Shown here piece after piece: positions 50,553-58,995 of a stretch of DNA of 64,000 nucleotides (its first letter is position 1; every line of letters begins with the position of its first letter). The DNA comes from Actinomycetota bacterium (GTDB lineage Bacteria > Actinomycetota > Coriobacteriia > Anaerosomatales > Anaerosomataceae). Location of the stretch: positions 178,876-242,875 of the forward strand of contig RCMX01000007.1 of assembly GCA_004348925.1 (NCBI GenBank). Reading direction: 5' to 3'. A program made the translations under genes and the position numbers. The notes under the pieces were generated by a model. The model did not search any database. It saw only the letters and a program-made list of their open reading frames with translations, and was not told where the DNA came from.

Positions 50553-51467
50553 GTGAGCACAGTGATCGAACGCGGGGCCCGCGGGCCCGGCGTCGAGGAC
50601 ATCCAGCAGCGCCTGCTTCGTCTCGGCTATGACCTCGGCTCCTCGGGAGTCGATGGTGTGTTCCTCGGGGCGACATTCGAGGCCGTCCGCAGCTTCCAGC
50701 ATACCCGCCGTCTGGCCGAGGACGGCGTCGTCGGTGCGGAGACCTGGTCGGCTCTTGTGGACGCCACGTTCGTGCTCGGCGATCGCCTGCTCTACCTGCG
50801 TTTCCCTCACTTCCACGGTGCGGACGTGTCGACGCTTCAGGGCGCGTTGAACGCACTCGGCTTCGCGTGCGGCGAACCCGATGGCATCTTCGGCGCGTTC
50901 ACCGAGCGGGCAGTGAGGGAGTTCCAGCTCAACACGGGGTATCCCGCAGACGGCATCGTCGGCTCCGACACGGTACGGGCGGTCGTCCGGCTCAGGCACG
51001 TGTGGGAGGACAAGGACCCCACGTCGCCCGTGGCACTCGCGGTGGCGCCAGCGCGCGCCGCAGACGTGCTCTCCCGCACACGCATCTGCGTGCACGTCCT
51101 CGATGCTCGTGGGCAGGAGGTTGCCGAGCGGCTCGCCAACCTCGCTATCGCCACCGAGCCGAGCTCGCGCGTGGAGGTATGCGCCGAAGCCGCTTCGGAT
51201 GCGCACGTGCTGTTGCACATCGGGACGTGCGCGGACCCTGAGACCGACTTCTCGGGAGTCCCCATCGTTCGGGTCGGACTCGCAGCGCAGGAGGCGGTCG
51301 AGGCGCGTCTGATGACTGCGCTCGCGGCTGCGGATGGCTGCAGCGAGGCGGTGGTCGACCTCGGCGATCTGGCGGAAGATGAGCAGGCGATGCAACGATT
51401 GGCCGTTCGTTTGCTTGACGCAGTGTGCCTGGCGCTCACGCCGGGAACGTCGTCTGTGGTATCATAA
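50553..51467 (+). CDS. Protein with two peptidoglycan-binding (PG_binding_1) domains
   Basis: A 304-aa protein. The first PG_binding_1 repeat (about 5-70) includes GPGVEDIQQRLLRLGYDLG and DGVVGAETWSALV; the second (about 85-155) has STLQGALNALGFACGEPDG and ADGIVGSDTVRAV. The C-terminal part (about 170-304) has an amidase-like beta-alpha pattern, but no catalytic residues are recognised. There is no clear signal peptide, odd for a wall-binding protein. GTG 50553 has GGAG 7 nt upstream. Confidence 0.8.
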   Translation: MSTVIERGARGPGVEDIQQRLLRLGYDLGSSGVDGVFLGATFEAVRSFQHTRRLAEDGVVGAETWSALVDATFVLGDRLLYLRFPHFHGADVSTLQGALNALGFACGEPDGIFGAFTERAVREFQLNTGYPADGIVGSDTVRAVVRLRHVWEDKDPTSPVALAVAPARAADVLSRTRICVHVLDARGQEVAERLANLAIATEPSSRVEVCAEAASDAHVLLHIGTCADPETDFSGVPIVRVGLAAQEAVEARLMTALAAADGCSEAVVDLGDLAEDEQAMQRLAVRLLDAVCLALTPGTSSVVS

Positions 51468-51506
51468 TCCGGCGTTTTGCCCTTCCGAGACCCGGTGTGG
51501 GAGGCG

Positions 51507-52529
51507 TTGACCCTGCACAGTAGATACACGCGCATCTGCGCGCTCCTCATGACCTTCATACTCGTCGCGGCCATCCCGGTTCGCGCTTTCGGCGCTCCTG
51601 TCGATGACAAGCGTGCTCAGGCCCTGAAGGTCAAGGCACAGGTCGAGGACCTCGACGCCGAGGTAGAGATCGCCACCGAGGCGTACAACGAAGCCAATGC
51701 GAGCTACAGGGCCGTTACGGCCAAGGTCACGGCGAACGAGAAGAAGCTCGGCGAGCTCACCGCGCATCAGAAGAAGCTGCAGAAGCACCTCGACACGCGC
51801 GTGAACAGCATGTATCGATCGGGCCCGCTCGGGTTTCTTGAGATCCTCGTTGGCGCGAACACGTTCGAGGAGCTCGCAACGAACTGGGACCTGCTTCAGG
51901 CGATGAACGAGCAGGACGCGGAGGCGGTGGCCGATCTGAAGGTCACGCGTGCCGAGGTCTCAAAGACGCAGGCCGAGCTCAAGACGAACCAGGCGCAGGC
52001 CAAGAAGGAGCGTGACGCTCTCGCGTCGCAGAAATCCGCGATCGAGAAGCGGTTGGCCGACCGCAAGAAGCTCCTGAACGGCCTTGAATCCGAGATTGCT
52101 CAACTCGAGCGCGAGGCCGAGGAAGCGGCGCGTCGAACGTACCGCCCGCCGGTGCGAGACGCCGGAGGAGATCCGGGTACCCAGCCGAAGTCAGGCATCG
52201 TCGATATCGCGAAATCCAAGCTCGGCTCCCGGTATGTGTGGGCGGCGTCCGGGCCGAACACCTTTGACTGCAGCGGCTTTACGATGTGGGTCTACGCTCA
52301 GGTCGGCGTGAGTCTTCCGCACAGCTCGCGGGCTCAGTACAACAGCGGCCCGCGCGTGTCGAAAGCGAATCTCAAGCCCGGTGACCTCGTGTTCTTCGGC
52401 AGGAGCGTTATCCATCACGTTGGGATCTACGTGGGTGGCGGTATGTACATCCACGCGCCAAGCACGGGGGATGTCGTGAAGATTTCCAGCCTCAATCGGA
52501 GTGACTACGTGGGGGCGTGCCGACCGTAA
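51507..52529 (+). CDS. Secreted NlpC/P60 peptidoglycan hydrolase with coiled coil
   Basis: A protein of about 340 aa. A signal peptide (ICALLMTFILVAAIPVRAFG) is followed by a long coiled coil (about 32-215) like those of RipA/CwlO-type hydrolases, then NlpC/P60 (about 235-340). Its catalytic Cys is in DCSGF, His in VIHHVGIYVGGG and the third polar residue in HAPST. It cleaves peptide stems in peptidoglycan, typically in cell separation. The start is uncertain: TTG 51507 follows GGGAGG, with GTG 51495 and TTG 51477 also in frame. Confidence 0.9.
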   Translation: MTLHSRYTRICALLMTFILVAAIPVRAFGAPVDDKRAQALKVKAQVEDLDAEVEIATEAYNEANASYRAVTAKVTANEKKLGELTAHQKKLQKHLDTRVNSMYRSGPLGFLEILVGANTFEELATNWDLLQAMNEQDAEAVADLKVTRAEVSKTQAELKTNQAQAKKERDALASQKSAIEKRLADRKKLLNGLESEIAQLEREAEEAARRTYRPPVRDAGGDPGTQPKSGIVDIAKSKLGSRYVWAASGPNTFDCSGFTMWVYAQVGVSLPHSSRAQYNSGPRVSKANLKPGDLVFFGRSVIHHVGIYVGGGMYIHAPSTGDVVKISSLNRSDYVGACRP

Positions 52530-52580
52530 GGTCGGATAGACGCGCTGCATGATCGAGGCGGTACGGTCCCGAGGGGGGTC

Positions 52581-53795
52581 ATGGCTAGCGCGCGTCTGTT
52601 CGCGCCGCTGCGTTCGGCCGACTATCGGAAGCTCTGGGTAGCGCAGCTGGTCTCGGTGATAGGGGATAAGGTCCACCAGATCGCGATGAGCGTTCTGGTC
52701 TACGGACTGACGCATTCGGTCGCCCACGTCGGGGCGATGCTTGCGGTCACCACGTTGCCTGCAGTGCTGTTTGGCGTGCCGGCAGGCGTCTACGTCGATC
52801 GCTGGGATCGCCGGATCACGATGGTGGTCTCGGACGTTCTGCGGGCGATCATCGTCCTCACTATCCCGCTGCTCGTTCGCCTGGGCATGCCGGTCGTCTA
52901 CGTTGCTGCATTCTGCGTCGCGACGGTGTCCCTGTTCTTCGAACCCGCCAGGCTATCGCTCATCCCGGAGGTGGTCGAGGGCGACGAACTCATGGCGGCG
53001 AACTCGCTCGACAACGTGACCGCCTCGGCCTCGGAGCTGCTCGGCCTGGCAGGCGCGGCCGGTGTCGTCGCCACCATCGGCGCGGCGAACGCCTTCTACC
53101 TCGATGGCGTGACGTTCCTGGTCTCCGGAGTGTTCGTCGCCCTCGTCTCGGTCCGGGGGCGGCACGCCGATACGGCCGAAGCCGCACCGTTCCTCTCGGA
53201 GCTTCGTCGAGGTCTCCGGCATATCGCCGAGATGAAGGTGCTGCGCGACCTCGTCGGCGTCTATGCGCTCGCTGCAGCCGGCGTGGCCGCGGCGATACTC
53301 GCGGTGAACGGGCTCGCCCTGCAGCGTTTCGGCACGGGGACCGTCGACTCGCGCGCCGTCGGCCTTGCGCTGCTCGACGGTGCGATCACCGTGGGGCTGC
53401 TCGTCGGAAGCGCCACGATCGGCCAAAGCACGCCCGGCAACGCGGGCCGGAAGTTCCTGGGGAGCCTGGGCGTGTTCGGTCTCGCGTTTCTGCTCGTCGG
53501 CTTCGCTCCCCGACTGTGGATCGCCGCGCCGCTGCTCTTCATCGGAGGGGCCGCCAACATGTGGTTCTACGTCCCCGGAGCCACCATCATCCAACACGTC
53601 ACGCGGCCCGATCTTCGCGGACGGGTGTTCGCAGCCAAGAATGCGGTCTCCCGGGTCGCGACGACCATCGGGTTCCTCGGGGCAGGTGTGCTTGCGGATC
53701 GTGTCGGCCTGGCGAACACGGTAATCGCCATCGGAACGCTCGTCGTGCTTGTCTCGGCGTTCGGGTGGACCCGTCCCGCACTGCGCGACGCCTGA
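52581..53795 (+). CDS. MFS transporter (MFS_3-type exporter)
   Basis: A 404-aa membrane protein with about 12 TM helices. The loop GVPAGVYVDRWDRR between TM2 and TM3 is the MFS motif-A equivalent, and FFEPARLSLIPEVV is typical of the MFS_3 family of drug or siderophore exporters. The substrate is unknown. GAGGGGGG lies before the ATG. Confidence 0.9.
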   Translation: MASARLFAPLRSADYRKLWVAQLVSVIGDKVHQIAMSVLVYGLTHSVAHVGAMLAVTTLPAVLFGVPAGVYVDRWDRRITMVVSDVLRAIIVLTIPLLVRLGMPVVYVAAFCVATVSLFFEPARLSLIPEVVEGDELMAANSLDNVTASASELLGLAGAAGVVATIGAANAFYLDGVTFLVSGVFVALVSVRGRHADTAEAAPFLSELRRGLRHIAEMKVLRDLVGVYALAAAGVAAAILAVNGLALQRFGTGTVDSRAVGLALLDGAITVGLLVGSATIGQSTPGNAGRKFLGSLGVFGLAFLLVGFAPRLWIAAPLLFIGGAANMWFYVPGATIIQHVTRPDLRGRVFAAKNAVSRVATTIGFLGAGVLADRVGLANTVIAIGTLVVLVSAFGWTRPALRDA

Positions 53796-53869
53796 GCCGC
53801 GGGTATCCGAGAACGGCGCGGGTGCGGTATTCTCATAGGCGCCCGGGAATCGTGAATCGGAGACTCCGC

Positions 53870-54973
53870 ATGGCTGAGATCGACGCGCTTCTCAAACTCA
53901 TGGCCGATCGCGGCAGTTCCGACCTTCACCTCAAGGTCGGAAGCCCGCCTGCGATTCGCCTGAACGCCAAACTCGTGGTACTCCGGGATCTGCCGGTCAT
54001 GAGCCCCGATGCGACGCAGAAGCTTGCGCTCGGCATGATGGATGAGCGCCAGCGGCAGTCCTTCGAGAACCACCGGGAGATCGATTTCGCGTATTCCGTT
54101 TCGGGCGTCGGCCGCTTCCGGGTCAACGTGTTCCATCAACGGGGAAGTGTCGGCATGACGCTTCGACGCGTGTCGACGGAGCGGTCGTCGATCGAGGGGC
54201 TCGGTCTCCCTTCAGTTGTGCGAAGACTCGCCGACGAGCCGCGCGGGCTCGTGCTCGTGACGGGCACGGCCGGCTCGGGCAAGACCACGACGCTGGCGGC
54301 TATGATCGATCACATCAACCACACCCGGGACGGGCACATCGTCACGATCGAGGATCCGATCGAGGTGCTACACCAGGATGACAAGTGCATCATCAACCAG
54401 CGCGAGATCGGCATCGATACCGAGAGCTACGCCGATGCACTGCGCCATGTGGTCCGGCAGGACCCCGACGTCGTTCTGATCGGCGAGATGCGCGATCACG
54501 AGACGGTCTCGGCTGCTCTCACCGCCGCCGAGATCGGCAACCTGGTGTTCTCGACGCTCCACACCATCGATGCGACCGAGACGATCAACCGCATCATCGA
54601 CTTCTTCCCGCCGTACCAGCAGAAGCAGATCCGGCTGATGCTTGCGTCGACATTGAAGGGCATCATCTCGCTGCGGCTGATACCGTCGATCAACGGCGGC
54701 CTGACCCCGGCCGTCGAGGTGCTGGTCATGACCGGCACCGTGAGGGAGTACATCCTCGATTCCGAGCAGACCTACAAGATCCGAGATGCGATGGATGAGG
54801 GCGAGTACTACGGCATGCAGACATTCGACAAGAGCCTGCTGGCGCTCTATCAGCAGGGCAAGATCACGCTGGATGACGCGACGGCGATGGCCGCGAACGC
54901 GCACGACTTCAAGATCAAGGTGCGCCAGCTCGGTGTCGCGCCCGAGCAGGCCGCGCAATCCGGAATCTACTGA
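53870..54973 (+). CDS. pilT: Type IV pilus retraction ATPase PilT
   Basis: A 367-aa secretion-superfamily ATPase. SSDLHLKVGSPP opens the N-domain, Walker A is GTAGSGKTTT, the Asp box TIEDPIEVLH, Walker B DVVLIGEMRD, and the His box STLHTIDATETINRIIDFFP. AIRALIL-type pilus-loop sequence is not obvious. It powers pilus disassembly for twitching motility or uptake. ATG 53870 has CGGAGA 6 nt upstream. The only prepilin in the window is at 15355. Confidence 0.93.
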   Translation: MAEIDALLKLMADRGSSDLHLKVGSPPAIRLNAKLVVLRDLPVMSPDATQKLALGMMDERQRQSFENHREIDFAYSVSGVGRFRVNVFHQRGSVGMTLRRVSTERSSIEGLGLPSVVRRLADEPRGLVLVTGTAGSGKTTTLAAMIDHINHTRDGHIVTIEDPIEVLHQDDKCIINQREIGIDTESYADALRHVVRQDPDVVLIGEMRDHETVSAALTAAEIGNLVFSTLHTIDATETINRIIDFFPPYQQKQIRLMLASTLKGIISLRLIPSINGGLTPAVEVLVMTGTVREYILDSEQTYKIRDAMDEGEYYGMQTFDKSLLALYQQGKITLDDATAMAANAHDFKIKVRQLGVAPEQAAQSGIY

Positions 54974-55009
54974 GGTTCCCTGCTTCATCGATCGCACGCG
55001 GGTCGGTCA

Positions 55010-55051
55010 ACCGCACCGCCATCTGTCGGTCACCCGCGGTGGCGGTGCGGT
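55010..55051 (+). terminator. Terminator-like hairpin after pilT
   Basis: A perfect 12-bp stem (55010-55021 with 55040-55051) closes an 18-nt loop. TAGAAT just after it could be the -10 of the next gene. Confidence 0.6.
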
Positions 55052-55093
55052 AGAATCGCCTGATACACACACGACACATGAAAGTGAGCGTCG

Positions 55094-56563
55094 ATGTCAA
55101 AGATCCTCTTCATCGCTCCGCCGTATCAGTGTTGGGGCGTGCAGGTCATCGGCACCTGGCCACCGCTGCAGTTGGCGTATCTTGCCGGGGCGGCCCTTGA
55201 CGCTGGCCACGACGCTGTCGTCTGCGACGCGATGAACAAGCACTATACGTTCGACGATGTACGTGCCGTCATCGAGCGAGAAGCGCCCGACTACGTGCTG
55301 ACGCTCGACTACCTGCCGGTGTCGGGCGCCATCAGCACCGCGACGGTGCCGGCGGCCCTTGAGACACTCGAGGTCGCAAAGAGCGTCGACCCGAATATCG
55401 TGACGATCATCGGCGGGCCGCACCCCACGTTCATGTTCGAGGAGATCCTCGGCGAGGCCGGGTGCGCGGTCGACTACGTTCTGCGCGGCGAGGCCGAGGA
55501 GACGCTGCGAGAGCTGCTCGCGGCGATTCCCGCAGGCACGGGCCGTGATGTGGCCGGCGTGGCGTATCGCGACGGCGATGACATCGTCGCCACGCCGATG
55601 CGTCCGCACATCAAGGATCTCGACACGCTCTCGGTCGCATGGCATCTGCTCGACTGGGACGACTACCACTACAACATCGAGCCCTGGGGCCGAATGGCTT
55701 CGATCCTCACGACGCGCGGCTGCATGATGGGCTGTTCCTTCTGCTCGCACAGGGCCTTCTGGCGCGGGGACTGGCGCGCCCGCGACCCGCGCAAGGTCGT
55801 GGAGGAGATCCGCCTCCTTGTCGAGGAGTACAAGGTCGAGTTCATCACGCTCATCGACCCGTATCCGACGAGCGATCGGGACCGGTGGGAGCAGCAGCTC
55901 GATCTCATCATCGAGGCGGATCTCCCGGTGAAGCTCCTCATGGAAACCCGCGTCGAGGACGTTATCCGCGACGAAGACATCCTGCCCAAGTATCACCGGG
56001 CGGGCATCATTCATGTCTACGTGGGAGCGGAGAGCAGCTCGGATGTGATGCTCGAAAGCCTGAACAAGGGCACGGACGTCGACATGAACAAGCGCGCTCT
56101 CGACCTGCTGCGCGAGCACGACATCATGACCGAGGCATCATTCATGGTCGGCTTCCCGAACGAGACCTGGGAGTCCATCGAGAAGACCGCCGCCGAGGCC
56201 GTGCGACTCAATCCCGACATCGCGGTGTTCCCCGTGATAACGCCCATGCCCTTCACGCCGCTCCATGAGGAGATGAAGGACCGCATCAGGGTCACCGACT
56301 ACTCGAAGTACAATCTGATGACACCCATCATCGAGCCGTACGAGATGTCGCTCGATGACGTCTACAGAGCGCTCGCCACATGCTATATGACCTTCTACGG
56401 GCACAAGATGCGCGAGGTCGCCGAGCTCGAGGACGGGTTCAAGAAGCGCTACATGATGAGCGCCTTCGAGCAGATGATGAAGGACTATGGGAAGCAGTTC
56501 GACTTCCTCGGCGGCAAGATGCCGCACGACATGAAGGACCTGGGCGGACGCCCCAAGGGGTGA
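55094..56563 (+). CDS. Cobalamin-dependent radical SAM protein
   Basis: A 489-aa enzyme. The N-terminal B12-binding domain (about 1-145) includes WPPLQLAYLAGAALDAGHD and IIGGPHPTF. The radical SAM domain has the 4Fe-4S cluster motif RGCMMGCSFC (C210, C214, C217). A C-terminal helical domain follows (DUF4070-like position). Relatives include BchE-, HpnR- and methyltransferase-type enzymes; the substrate here is unknown. It stands alone. Confidence 0.92.
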   Translation: MSKILFIAPPYQCWGVQVIGTWPPLQLAYLAGAALDAGHDAVVCDAMNKHYTFDDVRAVIEREAPDYVLTLDYLPVSGAISTATVPAALETLEVAKSVDPNIVTIIGGPHPTFMFEEILGEAGCAVDYVLRGEAEETLRELLAAIPAGTGRDVAGVAYRDGDDIVATPMRPHIKDLDTLSVAWHLLDWDDYHYNIEPWGRMASILTTRGCMMGCSFCSHRAFWRGDWRARDPRKVVEEIRLLVEEYKVEFITLIDPYPTSDRDRWEQQLDLIIEADLPVKLLMETRVEDVIRDEDILPKYHRAGIIHVYVGAESSSDVMLESLNKGTDVDMNKRALDLLREHDIMTEASFMVGFPNETWESIEKTAAEAVRLNPDIAVFPVITPMPFTPLHEEMKDRIRVTDYSKYNLMTPIIEPYEMSLDDVYRALATCYMTFYGHKMREVAELEDGFKKRYMMSAFEQMMKDYGKQFDFLGGKMPHDMKDLGGRPKG

Positions 56564-56618
56564 GCCGGGGAGCCGAGAAGTCGTCGGCGTCAGCGATGCG
56601 GAATCAAGCGACGGGCGC

Positions 56619-56993
56619 CTACGGGCGCTCGTCGGCCCTTCTTGCGAGAGCGTGGCGCCACAGCCACGAGAGCACGAGCGCGCCGGCTAGCGCGCCGAGC
56701 GTGTCGACCAGCCAATCCACAGGGTCTGCCTGGCGCCCCGAGACGAAGAGTTGATGCACCTCGTCGGTTATGCCGTACGCCGAGGCAAGCGCGACTGTCG
56801 GCAGCAGGCGGTCGGGGGCTCCGAGCGCGAGGAGGATCAGCGCGCCGAATATCGCGTACTCGCCGAAGTGTCCGAACGATCCGTAGCGCCCCGGCACCTG
56901 CGAGCCCGTCAGGCTCGAGAACCAGAAGATGACGCCCGCCCAGGCGATGACCGCGGTCCACGATGTGATTCGTCGCGCACGTGTAGCCTGCAC
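56619..56993 (-). CDS. VanZ-family membrane protein
   Basis: A 124-aa protein with four likely TM helices. IFWFSSLTGSQVP, GHFGEYAIFGALIL and DEVHQLFVSGRQADPVDWLVDTLG are the VanZ family signature. Role unknown; related proteins affect teicoplanin resistance. It starts with GTG at 56993. Confidence 0.9.
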   Translation of the reverse strand: MQATRARRITSWTAVIAWAGVIFWFSSLTGSQVPGRYGSFGHFGEYAIFGALILLALGAPDRLLPTVALASAYGITDEVHQLFVSGRQADPVDWLVDTLGALAGALVLSWLWRHALARRADERP

Positions 56994-57116
56994 TCCGGGT
57001 GCCTTTCTCGTTCGTTCGACTGACGGAGTCTACCATGCTGTCGATCGCCGGTGGCTTGACCGGTGCCCGATGTCATGCGACCGTGACCGTTCAGAACGTA
57101 TCGCCGAGGGGGCCAC

Positions 57117-58031
57117 GTGGATCGTCGCATCTCGCTTGTCGCCGTGATCGTATCCGCAGCGTGCTTCGGCACGCTCGGCGTGCTGACGCAGCTCGCGTAT
57201 CGGCAGGGCGCATCTCCCTTGCCGTTGCTCGCATGGCGTTTTGCGCTGGTTTCGCTTCTCATGGCCGCCTATCAGCTCGTTCGAAACGCGAGCGCGCTGA
57301 AGGCGGGCATCGCGGACCTCGGTCGGTACGCCGCGCTCTCGCTGACGGGGTACGGCGCTGCCTCGGTGTGCTACTTCTTCGCCCTCAAGTTCGCGAGCGC
57401 CTCGGTCGTGGCGGTATTGCTGTACACGTATCCGGCCATGGTCGCGGTGCTGAGCGCGGTCTTCCTTGGCGAGCGGCTGACCCGGGCGAGAGCGGTGGCG
57501 ATCGCGCTCACGTTCGCCGGATGTGCGCTCGTGGTCGGGCTGCTCTCCGAGGACATCCAAGCTTCGGGGACCGGCATCATGCTCGGCCTGGGGGCAGCGC
57601 TTGGATACTCCGTGTTCAACATGCTGTCGTATCGCTGGATGGGTTCGAAGCCGAGGATCGTGCTGATGACGTACACGTTCGGCATCTCGGCCGTTGCACT
57701 TGCGACCATCACGGCGGTTTCAGGCGGCTCGCTCTCCGTCGGTGCATGGACGCCGACGCTGTGGGGGTTGCTCGGACTCATCGTGCTCGTACCGACGTTC
57801 ATCGCGGTGCTTCTGTATCTCAACGGAATCAGGCGGCTCGGACCCGCTCAGGCGGCGATCGTCTCCACGACCGAGCCGCTGTTCACGATCGCGCTCGCGG
57901 CTGTTGTCCTGCAGGAGCGTCTGACGCCGTTGCAGCTGGTTGGCGCCGCTCTGGTGGTGGCGGGAGTCGTTGCTGCCGAGTGGCGGACGCCTGGCGAGGC
58001 CGTGCACACCGACGAGCTGGCTGCGGTCTAG
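57117..58031 (+). CDS. EamA/DMT-superfamily transporter
   Basis: A 304-aa protein with ten predicted TM helices in two EamA repeats. Typical stretches are SVVAVLLYTYPAMVAVLSAVFLGERL and IVSTTEPLFTIALAAVVLQERL. It probably exports small metabolites. GGGGGCC precedes the GTG start. Confidence 0.9.
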   Translation: MDRRISLVAVIVSAACFGTLGVLTQLAYRQGASPLPLLAWRFALVSLLMAAYQLVRNASALKAGIADLGRYAALSLTGYGAASVCYFFALKFASASVVAVLLYTYPAMVAVLSAVFLGERLTRARAVAIALTFAGCALVVGLLSEDIQASGTGIMLGLGAALGYSVFNMLSYRWMGSKPRIVLMTYTFGISAVALATITAVSGGSLSVGAWTPTLWGLLGLIVLVPTFIAVLLYLNGIRRLGPAQAAIVSTTEPLFTIALAAVVLQERLTPLQLVGAALVVAGVVAAEWRTPGEAVHTDELAAV

Positions 58032-58915
58032 AGCAGCGCCGCAATCGCTGCGATTCCGCCCCGGAGCAGCCAGCCCAGCGCGATGACGCTTGCCTGACCG
58101 CCAAACGACCAGAGCACCATCGAGCGTGCCGTCCGCTTGTGCACGTCGAGCGCCAGCAGTCCCTCAAGGCAGAGCCAGGCGGATGCTGCGAGCGCGAGCA
58201 GCCTGAGACCCTCGGTGACGCCGAAGATGAACGGCACGAGCGAGCACGCCCACGCCGCATACGCCCGCAGATGATTCTCGCGACCGCGGGGAGACAGGGC
58301 GAGCAGTATCGCGAGTCGTGCAGCAGCCCACGCGAGGGTACCTGCGGCCCGGGAGACGGCGATGCCGAACGCTCCCATGGTGAGCCAGCCCACGACGATG
58401 CCGGCGAACGAGCCGATGATCAACGTGCGCACCCCGAACGCGGCGACGCTGTCGATTGCGGTCACGTCGAGGTCCCCGAGCGCGGCCGGGCGCCGCAGAT
58501 AGGTCACGACGTATCGACTCGCGCTCTGCATTCGCGTCAGTCGGGTGCGCACAGCGAGCACCCTTCCCGTGCGGGCCAGGAAGCGTCGCCAGCCGTCGAA
58601 GATCCATCCGACGCTGTCGGTCACCTCCTCGGCATTCCTAACGGTGCCCGTGACGACCGCCCTCGCTCTCCGGCGCGACGACGCGAGTGCGGCGGACAGG
58701 CGATTGCGGGCCGCCTCCCGCGTGGATATCGCGCACCGCCGTATCCCGGCGGCGATCCAGCCGGGTAGCCGTCGAAGCGTCCGGGCGGTGATCGTCAGCA
58801 TCTTGCGCCATGCCTGGAACCAACCCGCGATGGCGCCGGGGCGGGATGCGATGGTGGTGTCAGAGCGTGCTACCATGAACGCGAACTGCTCCCTCGGCCT
58901 GTCGGCATGGTTCAT
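58028..58915 (-). CDS. Yip1-like membrane protein
   Basis: A protein of about 295 aa. The N-terminal half is basic and helical. The C-terminal half (about 135-295) has five or so TM helices with the pattern SASRYVVTYLRRPAALGDLD, resembling Yip1-family proteins. Role unknown. The start is uncertain: ATG 58915 or ATG 58876 (GGGAG 12 nt upstream). It overlaps the EamA gene by 4 nt, tail to tail. Confidence 0.6.
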   Translation of the reverse strand: MNHADRPREQFAFMVARSDTTIASRPGAIAGWFQAWRKMLTITARTLRRLPGWIAAGIRRCAISTREAARNRLSAALASSRRRARAVVTGTVRNAEEVTDSVGWIFDGWRRFLARTGRVLAVRTRLTRMQSASRYVVTYLRRPAALGDLDVTAIDSVAAFGVRTLIIGSFAGIVVGWLTMGAFGIAVSRAAGTLAWAAARLAILLALSPRGRENHLRAYAAWACSLVPFIFGVTEGLRLLALAASAWLCLEGLLALDVHKRTARSMVLWSFGGQASVIALGWLLRGGIAAIAALL

Positions 58916-58995
58916 GCAGACAGCATACCGGAGATGCTTCGTCGCATGTTCTCCGGAACGAGGACTCGCCTGCACACACCGGCGTTGGAGGCTGC

